A stretch of 64,000 bases of DNA from Perca fluviatilis (taxonomy: Eukaryota > Chordata > Actinopteri > Perciformes > Percidae). A program made the translations under genes and the position numbers. This document shows, piece after piece, positions 1 through 11,500 of the stretch. Numbering within the stretch: position 1 is the stretch's first letter; every line of letters starts with the position of its first letter. The stretch spans positions 38,867,794 through 38,931,793 of the forward strand of contig NC_053122.1 in the NCBI RefSeq assembly GCF_010015445.1. The letters run 5' to 3'. The notes beneath the pieces are model-generated. The model did not search any database. It was not told where the DNA came from and was given only the letters and a program-made list of their open reading frames with translations.

Positions 1-540
1 CCCAAATAAGAGGCTCTGTGGCACAATGGAAAGCCCATCTAGTCAAACATTAGAGATGTGATTCAAAGGTTGTGGTTCGAGTCCCAGCAGAGTCACTGTT
101 TTATAGAGCGAGGCTTTACTAGGGCCTTACTTGACGTTCAGAACATTAGCAGCAATGTTAGTGCATGAGATGTCTGCTGATATTTTTAGAAACACCAGAG
201 GCTCGTTAGATTTGTATTACAAAGGTTGTTGGTTCCGAGTCCCACCAGAGTAATGCATGAATCTTCATCACAAACTAGCTGCTGGCTCGTACTTCAATTC
301 ACTCATGGACATTTGATTAATACTATTTCAAGTGGGATAGTATTTACAAAAAAAGTTGAATTTAATTACACAAATGTGTGTGACTCCTGATAATATTATA
401 TGTGAATCTTCATTACAAACAACCTATTATCAAATTCCTACTTGAAATTTGATTAAAGGTGCATTCTAGTGGGGTCTGAGTTTAAAGTGTAAATATGAAA
501 GGTTGAGTTCAACGACCCACAGATGTGGTGGTCAACTTCT
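1..540 (+). repeat. SINE-like repeat with degenerate tRNA-Arg-like head (copy 1)
   Basis: Bases 12-95 resemble a tRNA-Arg(UCU) gene: GGCTCTGTGGCACAATGGA (A box region), ATTCAAAGGTTGTGG and TTCGAGTCCCAGCAGAGTC (B box and 3' acceptor arm, all seven acceptor pairs possible). The anticodon loop is lost. A second partial head is at 203-254 (GTTCCGAGTCCCACCAGAGT), followed by a body found again at 7530-7975 and 10615-10840. It is a pseudogene or SINE head, not a working tRNA. Confidence 0.6.
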
Positions 541-562
541 TCTGTAAGAAGAAGGGCCTTAA

Positions 563-2167
563 AGGAGAACTCCGGGCAATTTTTACGTTAATCTTGATCG
601 CTATATGTATATGAGTACTGCCGATAGCAAAAAAAACGAGCCGAATCGGTGCTAGCAACACGGAGCTGCTGCAGCTAATGCCGAGAGCTCCCACTCAGCT
701 AAAACGGCAGTTATGGGGGCATAAGATAAAGAGTGCCTTTGTGCCTCTTAACAGACACAAAATGCAATTAAAATGTCTGTGCAACATGAACAGGGCCCTT
801 ACATGACAACAAGATGCGTTTAGCAACTTAGCCATTGTTTAAATTCACCTACCCTCTTAGCTGCTAGCTGCCGTCTGGGATGAGTGAGTGTGTTCAGCCA
901 GGCTCCGGTAATAATCATCACGCAGCAGTTCCATGTGTATTGTAGCATATATATCCATTTTGTGTGCTGTCGTTGGTGAATATGAGTCTCTGCAGTGGCG
1001 AATTGTGTGGTAGTTTCCTTAGCCAGGCTAGCAGCCCCGACCGGGCATCCTTCTACTTCCTCCCTCGCCTCCCTCGCCTGCCGCGCCAACAACAATCCAC
1101 AGGCGCCCGCTGGTCTGGTGGATGTCCTCCAGAGGACAGTTCATGCTTTCACGGCGAAATTTTGAATTTTATTCCCCCCTCATAAATAGGTAATTGAGCA
1201 CTGTAGTGGTTATGATCATATCAGAGACTATGTAACTACATGGAAACAGACCAAATGATGCCTGTTTCTTGTAATACTATTACGAATAGCGTTACTGAAG
1301 ATTAGCTCTAGCTCCATAGTTACGTTACTCCAAGCTTCTTCCCTTGTGAACACCTCCGTTCTTCACTCTTCACACACTACGCTCCGTTGTTTCACTTTCC
1401 TGCTACAACTGAATTCCCACGGGGCTTCAGCGCAAGGCTACAGCCTTCTGTAATGCTAGTTACTTTACAAGAAACAGGCATCATTTGGTCTGTTTCCATG
1501 TAGTTACATAGTCTCTGATATGATCGCAACCACTACAGTGCTCAATTACCTATTTATGAGGGGGGAATAAAATTCAAAATTTCGCCGCGAAAGCATGAAC
1601 TGTCCTCTGGAGGACATCCACCGACCAGCGGGCTTCGTGGATTGTTGTTGGCGCGGCAGGTGAGGGAGGCGAGGGAGGAAGAAAAGGATGCCGGGGCGCT
1701 GCTAGCCGCGGCTAAGGAAACTACCACACAATTCCCGCAGAGACTCATATTCACCAACGACAGCACACAAAATGGATATATATGCTACAATACACATGGA
1801 ACTGCTGCGTGATGATTATTACCGGAGCCTGGCTGAACACACTCACTCATCCCAGACGGCAGCTAGCAGCTAAGAGGGAAGGTGAATTTAAACAATGGCT
1901 AAGTTGCTACACGCATCTTGTTGTCATGTAAGGGCCCTGTTCATGTTGCACAGACATTTTAATTGCATTTTGTGTCTGTTAAGAGGCACAAAGGCACTCT
2001 TTATCTTATGCCCCCATAACTGCCGTTTTAGCTGAGTGGGAGCTCTCGGCATTAGCTGCAGCAGCTCCGTGTTGCTAGCACCGATTCGGCTCGTTTTTTT
2101 TGCTATCGACAGTACTCATATACATATAGCGATCAAGATTAACGTAAAAATTGCCCGGAGTTCTCCT
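563..2167. mobile_element. 1.6-kb TTAA-flanked foldback element
   Basis: A left arm (563-about 1276) and right arm (about 1466-2167) are near-perfect inverted repeats of about 700 bp around a 190-bp loop. Ends are AGGAGAACTCCGGGCAA and its complement, flanked on both sides by TTAA (559-562 and 2168-2171). A TTAA duplication is the signature of piggyBac-type transposition. No transposase is encoded; mirrored ORFs in the two arms are non-coding by-products. Confidence 0.85.
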
Positions 2168-2451
2168 TTAAACCCAGCACCTTCACTCATGTCACCTGGT
2201 AAGTGACGGAGTGCGAGAGGCTGCAAGGGCTGGATAAAAAAACAGGAGTGCCACTCCTCCTTGTTATGTTTTTTTAACACTTTTGGGCTTCCCCCGGTTA
2301 CTTATGTTGTTATGAGTTATGAATTATGGGTAAATCCATGCATAAAGTGTGCATAAGGATCCCAAAAATCTAAATGTCTGCGGGACTTAGCGGGAATACG
2401 CCTCAAAGCCTGTGAGTCTGTGAGTGTGGCCAGTGACTACGTGTTTGTTAC

Positions 2452-2560
2452 CTCAGACAGTTTCTGACACATGCTGTCCTCCCAGCCATCCTCAGGAGGC
2501 ATTTCTGGGATAAAAACCCAGTCTGCTCCGCAAGCCAGGGCACTGACCAGGGCCAGGTAT
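2452..2560 (-). CDS. pfkp: pfkp coding exon 7 (residues 221-257), last pfkp exon in window
   Basis: The exon encodes [30 protein letters not shown] and CQKLSE. It has a CA-rich intron just upstream (acceptor TGTGTGCAG) and donor GTAACA, and ends in phase 0. The next family exon (starting around NRARKK in recalled mammalian PFKP) is not found in 1-2451, so the gene continues outside the window. Confidence 0.94.
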
Positions 2561-5500
2561 CTGCACACACACACAGAGACACACACACACACAATATTGT
2601 AATAATTGTCTCAAATCTTTACTTTCCTGTAACAGATATTTGTTGTGAAATATTTCATCTACACAGCCTGAACAGACTATTGCCCAAAACACACATGCAT
2701 GGGCCTCACTTATCAATATTTCCACACAAATATTGAAGTATTTCTATTGAGCTGTTAAATTATTGAGACTTAGTGTTTGCAGTAGCATATTTAACTTAAA
2801 GACCATACACATTCCTATGTACATATATGTTGTTATATGTATGGTGTTTTTACAGTGCCTTGCGAAAGTATTCGGCCCCCTTGAACGTTTCGACCTTTTG
2901 CCACATTTCAGGCCTCAAACATAAAGATATAAAACTGTAATTTTTTGTGAAGAATCAACAACAAGTGGGTCCCAATTATGAAGTGGAACGAAATTCATTG
3001 GCTATTTCAAACTTTTTTAACAAATAAAAAACTGAAAAAGTGGGCGTGCAAAATTATTCAGCCCCTTTACTTTCAGTGCAGCAAACTCTCTCCAGAAGTT
3101 CAGTGAGGATCTCTGAATGATCCAATGTTGACCTAAATGACTAATGATGATAAATAGAATCCAGCTGTGTGTAATCAAGTCCGTGACAGTATAATCACCT
3201 GCTCTGTGATAGTCTCAGAGGTCCGTAGTAAAGCAGAGAGCATCATGAAGAACAAGGAACACACCAGGCAGGTCCGAGATACTGTTGTGGAGAAGTTTAA
3301 AGCCGGATTGGATAAAAAAGATTTCCCAAGCTTTAAACATCCCAAGGAGCACTGTGCAGTGCGATAATATTGAAATGGAAGGAGTATCAGACCACTACAA
3401 ATCTACGAAGACCCGGCCGTCCCTCTAAACTTTCAGCTCATACAATGAGAAGACTGATCAGAGATGCAGCCAAGAGGCCCATGATCACTCTGGATGAACT
3501 GCAGAGATCTACAGCTGAGGTGGGAGACTCTGTCCATAGGACAACAATCAGTCGTATACTGCACAAATCTGGCCTTTATGGAAGAGTGGCAAGAAGAAAG
3601 CCATTTCTTAAAGATATCCATAAAAAGTGTCCTTTAAAGTTTGCCGCAAAGCCACCTGGGAGACACACCAAACATGTGGAAGAAGGTGCTGTGGTCAGAT
3701 GAAACCAAAATCGAACTTTTGGCAACAATGCAAAACGTTATGTTTCGCGTAAAAGCAACACAGCTCATCACCCTGAACACACCATCCCCACTGTCAAACA
3801 TGGTGGTGGCAGCATCATGGTTTGGGCCTGCTTTTCTTCAGCAGGGACAGGGAAGATGGTTAAAATTGATGGGAAGATGGATGGAGCCAAATACAGGACC
3901 ATTCTGGAAGAAAACCTGATGGAGTCTGCAAAAGACCTGAGACTGGGACGGAGATTTGTCTTTTCTAACAAGACAATGATCCAAAACATAAAGCAAAATC
4001 TACAACGGAATGGTTCACAAATAAACATATCCAGGTGTTAGAATGGCCAAGTCAAAGTCCAGACCTGAATCCAATCGAGAATCTGTGGAAAGAACTGAAA
4101 ACTGCTGTTCACAAACGCTTTCCATCCAACCTCACTGAGCTCGAGCTGTTTTGCAAGGAGGAATGGGCAAAAATGTCGCTCTCGATGTGCAAAACTGATA
4201 GAGACATACCCCCAAGCGACTTACAGCTGTAATCGCAGCAAAAGGTGGCGCTCAAAGTATTAACTAAAGGGGGGGGATAATTTTGCACCACTCCAATATT
4301 TCATTTTTATTTGTTTAAAAGGTTTGAAATATCCAATAAATTTCGTTCCACTTCATGATTGTGTCCCACTTGTTGTTGATTCTTCACAAAAAATTACAGT
4401 TTTATATCTTTATGTTTGAAGCCTGAAATGTGGCAAAAGGTCAAAAAGTTCAAGGGGGCCGAATACTTTCGCTGGCACTGTATCTCTCTGTGATGTACTC
4501 TAACACAAGATGAAGGGCCTACCCGCAGTGCCTGCCCATGACTTCCAGCACAAATGTCCTCTGGTGGCTGGAAAAACAGTGAAAACCAGACAGAATGTCA
4601 GAAACAAGAAAAAGCACTCATCAGTGAAGCCCAATGGGCTGATTTGTTGAAACAGGTCATCGTCTTCTTGTGTCTCGTATTAGCTAGTCTTCTTAGGACT
4701 TCTGTTGCTACGACGTGTCACACCTCTACTCGTCTCTACTCATCTCCTGTCAGGATTGGTTCACCTCTGAGCGGTGGTCATGATGGCGTCCACCACCTCG
4801 ATGATCCTGTGCAGTGCTGAGTCGGTGCCGATGGTCATGTCGGTGCCGCAGAAGTCATTGTCAATGGAGCCGACCATGCCAACAATGTGGAGCTCTGAGT
4901 TACTGCAGGCTGCCTCCTTATCGATCAGACCTGAACCACATGAGAGGGAGGGAGATCCATTCTCTTTACACCTGTACAGTTAAGAGTGCCGTGCTATGTA
5001 AAGTGGACTGAAAGCCCTGCAGTGAGCAATCACCTTGTTGGAGGAGCTCGTCCAACAGGCCGCTCCACTCCTCTCTGAACAGGTTGGCTCCGGTCAGACT
5101 GCCGTCTCCACCAATCACACACAGGTTGGTGATGCTGCGCTGCACAAGGTTGTGTGCAGCTTTCAAGCGGCCTTCATGGCTACGAAACTCTTTACAGCGG
5201 GCGCTGCCGATAACTGTACCGCCCTGAGGAAAACATACATTACAATCTGAAATCACATTATAAAAAGTTCCTCTTCTGCTGGCTCTGGTAAAGTTACAAA
5301 TAATTTAAAAATTTTTCTATTGAGGTTTTTTTAGGGCAATGTGGCTCTTTATATATATCTTTATCTATCTATCCATCCATCTATCGAATATCTACACGAT
5401 ACATCTTTTTTCACTGTTGCACTGATGGAAAACCACTTTAGACAATGGAAGTGGGACAGACAGTGAAAATGTCTCATTCGATCACAGACTCAGTTGGCTC

Positions 5501-8500
5501 AAAGCTAAAAGCCTTGTTGCTGAGTCACTTCCAATGATCATCCCAGATGTCCACCAACACAGCAGACATTCTGCACAAATACCGCTGCATTACTGTCAGA
5601 AAAGCATTTACACATAGCGTTTGATGATGCTCTAGGAAAATATACAGCTATGATTACACCATTAACACAGGTTCAAGTCTTTTAATGATAGCTGGATTTA
5701 AGAGTTTCATAGTTTACAGCACAGAGGAGGAAACATGGATAGTTTTTTAGATTTCAACCTGATGCAAATATCGAGAACGAGTGTGTGGCCTGAAACAGCA
5801 GCAGAACGCTTTGCTCACCACTTGCAACATGCTGGAGACGCTTTCCCATGTGGCCTCTTTGATGTTGTCTCCACCATCCACCATGCCCTGGTACCCCTGA
5901 GAGGAGAAACACAAACATGTTCACTGGATCATTTATGACACCTATGGAAACAATAACTGTGACTATGGGGTCACTTTATTCTCATCCTGAGCTGTATTAT
6001 GTTTAGGGCTACATATTATTTTATTGTCACTTAATGTGTCAGTGATATGTTTTTTTATTTAATTAATCATTTAGTCTATAAAATGTCAAAAAGTAGTTAA
6101 AATCCCACACAATCACAATTTCTCCAAGATAAGAATTGCATCTTTAAATGTCTTGTTTTGTCTGAGTAACATTTAGCCCTTTACTTTGACATAAGACAGT
6201 AAACTGATATCATGGTATGTCTGTCGTGGTTGCTTGATTAATGACTTAACATGATTAATCAGTTAACAAAATTGCTGTCAGTTGATTTTCTGTTGATAAA
6301 CTAATTGATTGATCTGCAATTGGTTTAAGCACAGGAGACATGACATGTTTAAAAACAATATAACCAAAACAGAATGAGAACTGAAATATAATCTTTTGGC
6401 GTTGCTAGTAGGGCTGGGTATCGTTCTAAAACGTTCGATACCAGTACCGGTACCAATACTGTGACTTAGATACCGGTTCCTAAACAATACTTTTTTCGAT
6501 AGCAATTTTGTTAAACAAAAAGAAATTACAACATTACACATTACAGCACAAATCTTTGTATCTATCTTTCAGCTCCGACTATGTGAGTCCGTCTCTGTGT
6601 AACGTGGAGTTCTTCCTGCGTGTCTCTACGACGTGTAACATTAGACAGCCAATCACAGCCATTATTAGATCTTGGTAGAAGCATGCTGCATGCTTATTGG
6701 CTCGCTGACTCTGATGATCCTTACGGATTGAAATTGGGTATTGAATGACAAGGCATTTTTAGTATTATTAAAGTATTGAATTCGGTAGCCAGCCTTAGTT
6801 GCTAGTGATGCTTTTTAGGTTCCACAGTTTTTTTAGTCACAATGTTGTGTACGTTGATCCAAACTACCAGCTGGAGTCCAAACCAAAAGGAAGGCATCAT
6901 CATATCACTCAGCTGTTATTCCTCCCAGCTCATTGGTTATTCTAGGCTGATGAGGATGATGGTGCAGACAGTGAAGGATGAAGTCTGCCTCTGGTAATCC
7001 AATTATATCCCCACTGAGACCAGATCCTCTCTGTCTGCATCTGTCACTGGGATAGACATTCAGTACTGAACAACTCTGAGATATTAATGAAACAGGCATT
7101 TATTGTTGTTTTCTTATTTTCTGATATCTAATCATATTTAAAGCACCAGCAGAATGTTTTTATTTTATACAGGTTTGGTTTAATGGGGAGTACCATGAAC
7201 AGCTGTAGTGTGGCAGTGGTGTAGTCTAATGTATTGTAGTGGGTATACTGTACTGTATATGTGTATATATGGGCCAGAATGGGCCTGGGGGGGAGGGGTC
7301 ATATTGGCGGGAAATTTTGAGCATCAAAGACTTAATTTCCTGCATTCTGATAAACATTTAGTGAAAAAAAACACAGATGATTCTAAATAGATCTAAAATA
7401 TAATGGAAAGTATGTTGTTGCGTATCATTGTGCATATTTAAGTGGGTATATGGAAATCCTGGAGCTTTCTTAGTCTGTGGCATGTGTGAGATTAAGGATG
7501 CCTATTGGAAACGGGCAATTTAGGAAATTATGATATCTGCTGATATTTTTAGTAGCATAACTAGCTCTGTGGTACAATGGAGTTCTAGTTGAAGATTGGA
7601 GATGCAATTCAAAGCTTTTTTACAGTGTTAGTCATGTTAAAGACGTGACTGTTAATGAATCTTCATCACAATGTAGCTGCTGTTGCAAACTTTAATTTCC
7701 TCATGGAAATGTGATTAATGCTGCATTTGAGTAGGGTCATTTCTACAGTATTTAAAAAAAGCTGAGAGGAGTTAAAGACACAAATGTGTGTGATTCCTGA
7801 TCCTCCAAAAGAGGAATCTTCATTACATACAAGCTCTATTCTCACTTTAATGTCCCACTTGAAATTTGAGTTAGTGTGACGGTGCATTCTAGTGGGGTCT
7901 GAGTTTAAATTGCAAATATAAGTTGAGTTAAACAACCCACCGATGTGGTGGTGTGGTGTACAGGCCCTTAAAGAAATAGGAAGAACTTTTAATAGCTAAG
8001 TAATGAAAAGCAAAATGGTCATGCATGGACAACTATGTACCATGTATCTGTATGTCACCTAACTCAACACATTGAACTAAAAGACAATGGGCTAGATTTA
8101 TCAAGCCGTTTGCGCCTGTTTCCAGGCACTAATTGGTCGCAAAGACGGACGTAACCGATGCGGGCTATTTACAAACAGGGCGCACTTGGGTAGAATCGCA
8201 GATTGTCTGCCACATGAGCGAGAAGAGACAAGTTGCGCTTTCAATATGCGTTTCGTGGGAGTGTCGTGGGGAAAGTGGGAGTTCCACCCAAAAGGTGGGG
8301 AGGATAAGCGCAAAGTGCACCTAATTATATATTCCGTGGTGTTTACAAAGACTGTCAGTAAGCGCCTCTATTCTGCGGGGGAATTCTCCGCCTCTTTAAA
8401 CGAGCCGCTAATCGAAGTTTCCTCCGTAGACCTTTATGCCGCTGGTGAAATGGCAACAGCAATCTGAGCGCAAGACGAAGACGAAGTAGGCGGGCTGAAC

Positions 8501-11500
8501 ATATTTTTAACAGAAGAATCACACTTTGTCAGTGAACACAACATCATTTAGCGTTACAGATCAAGCAGCCGCAGCAATATTAGAGTTACTGGAAGAAATC
8601 AAAGATGAAATTGAATCTCCCACTCAGCGTTCACATCCCATTCCAGCAGTTGTTAAACTCTCGCTACATTACAAATATTGGCATCAGGATCATTTCAAAC
8701 AGTCCTAGTATCAGCAGTGGGAATATCGCGTCTGCACTCAGCCATATCATAGCAACAGTACCGCTTTGCTACGGCGCAATCTGCGGTCTAGTGGGCGGAG
8801 AAAGACGCTGATTGCCTGATGGTGTCAGGGTTGATAAATACTACGCAAACTGTGGAAGCATAGCGTGCGCTATTACCGAACTCGCATAAACAGACACAGC
8901 GCAAACTGCGCTAGTGTTAGTAAATTAGGCCCTATGAGTTGGCTTTATCTTAGATAAATGCATATAAAAATTCAGCTATTCATTACGAACAAGCCAATGT
9001 TATGCATACAGTACAGTATCCACACAAATGCAAATATTTGCCTTGCTACCAGCTGGTTGTAAATCATAGCTGCCAACACTCCCGTCTTTCCCGGGTTTCT
9101 CCCGTTTTTTAGCCCTATCTTGTTATTTCTCCCAGGAAACTCCCATAACGTGCATGGCCCAAACTCCTTTATAAATAATCAGACCAATATGTTTGTCTAA
9201 TGTTGACCAGTTGCCAGACCTTGTATAAAACGCATCCTATTCACACCATATACAATGTTCAACCTGTTTGTCACCTCAACCTGGCAACCAATAACCTGGC
9301 AACCTATAACCCTCAACCTGGCAACCTATAACCCTCAACCTGGCAACCTATAACCCAGTTGATCTCTGCGCAAGCTTCATGGAAAGTTCAGACCTGAAAG
9401 CGAGCCGATAAAGATGGCAGGTGAAGGTGGTGTTCCCACAAAGAAATCGAAGTATAGCTGTACATTTCAACAGTGTTGGGCGCAACAATTTCCATGCATC
9501 TTACCTATAGTCATATCGACAACCTCCACGCTTTTTGTAAGGTGTGTTGCATTGATTTAAATGTAGCGCACGGAGGGGAAATGACATCACCCAGCACATT
9601 AAAACACAGCGGCACCATCGCGCAGAAGAAGCACATAAGGGCACACGGGCGATTTCATCCTTCATCATGAAAGAACAGACAGAGGCAGAAAACCTGATGC
9701 AAGCTGAACTCAAGATGCAATGTTGGTAGCACACAAAAATGTTCCTTTTGCGTTTTGTGACAACTTCACTGCGAGTGTGGCAGGCATGTTCCCTGATATT
9801 AATAAATTAAGTTATGTTTTCATTTATATTGCAATGTAAATAATAGGCTACACTTAACACTTACAGCAACTCCTAAATGGCCTGCTGCAAATCTTTACAT
9901 ATCTGATCCAACTTAAATGTAAACCTATTTTCTGTGAATGGTGGCTTCACACACTTAGCTACATCTATGTAACCCTGTATACACTCGATGGCTTGGAGGG
10001 AGCATCCTTTTCTGGAGCTATTTGGCAAACTAGTGATTTAAAACAAAAAACACACACACACACACACATTTAAAAAAAACAACTTCATAAGCTTCTTATG
10101 AACTCATCCCACAAAGAAAAAGTACACAAAAGTGAAACGATTATCAAATACGTAATTCTGATTGCTTGTTTAATTGTTATTTTAATTTCAGTATTTTTTG
10201 TTGAATGAAATCCAGATGGTATGTCCGGATTTAACCTTTTAAGGTCACAGCCAGATACTAGATGACTCTTGTTACCACGGTGATATCAGGTCTTTGAGTC
10301 CTGCTGGCTCTGTCAAAGACAAGGACAGCCCGACGACGAGGACTCGTCAGTACTGATCCCCTGACCCCCCTGGAGGCTGAGCCACGAGTCACCCCTCACC
10401 TCGTGGATGAAGTAGACTTTTGCTCCCACGTAGATGCCCATTCGGACGACGGCCCGGACCGCCGCATTCATACCTGTTGATGGACAGAGAATATATATAA
10501 ATATCCAAAGTATGAAAACGGATAGACTAAGAATACACTGGAGGAAAACACACAAGTGGAAAAATAAAATTCAAAAGTATTTGCTATAAATTAGAAAAGA
10601 ATAGAACATCAGAAAAACGTCATGTTGAAGACATGACTGTTCATGAATCTTCATCACAATCTAGCTGCTGGAACGTCCTTCAATTTCCTCATGATCATTT
10701 ATTTAAATATCTATATATAACAAAAAAGAAGTTGAGTTGAGATGCGTTAAAGACACAAATATGTGTGACACCTGATCCTCATATAGATTAAATTTTGTTA
10801 CACACAAGCTCTATTCTCACTAACATTTCCGAAAAAGATATTTCTGTTCAGAATCATTAAAAACATCTTGGGATTACTAGAATATGAATGCAATGACAGA
10901 CAACACTATACAGGTTCATTTTGATTGTTTTTAAATGCATTCCCTGAATTCAATAAATCTATCAAAGATGTTGATATAACGGAAACATGGTGTAAAAATG
11001 ATTTGCTCACTCCCTGTCCTCCAGGACATTTTGAAGTCATGGTGCCCTCTAGAAAATTAAAAAACATACGCATGGGCAGAACGTCGAGGGGGGATCTGGG
11101 TGTGGTGTAAAGGAGATCTTTACCATCAGATCTCAACAGTAAAACAGGGTAAATCACAGGCATAACAGAGAGGAATCTATATCTCTGTTTAGTATGTATA
11201 TATATATATATATATATATACCCCCAATAGATTCTCCCTATTTTGAAGAAGATATTTTTGACACTGCAGGGCTCCAGACTGCGACCAAGTGGTCGCATTT
11301 TGCGACCAAAATTTGAGAGTGTGCGACTGAATTTTACATCCAGTCGCACATGTGCGACCAGTATATTTGCCCCCTTTTTTTACACGTTAAATGTCGAAAC
11401 GTAGGTACCTGAGCGCGTAAGCGCAAGCTTATCTGTCCTCTCTGAAAATAGAGAGCGGAGCTCCGACACAAACACACACACTCGCACACACACAGAGGTG

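Noticed and set aside
12..95. Functional tRNA-Arg gene
   Set aside because: Acceptor stem pairs, but the anticodon loop is lost and the T-stem lacks a base; it continues into a dispersed repeat body.
820..1766. Matching ORFs MLSLVNMSLC on opposite strands
   Set aside because: They are the same sequence in the two arms of the foldback element, with no known protein similarity.
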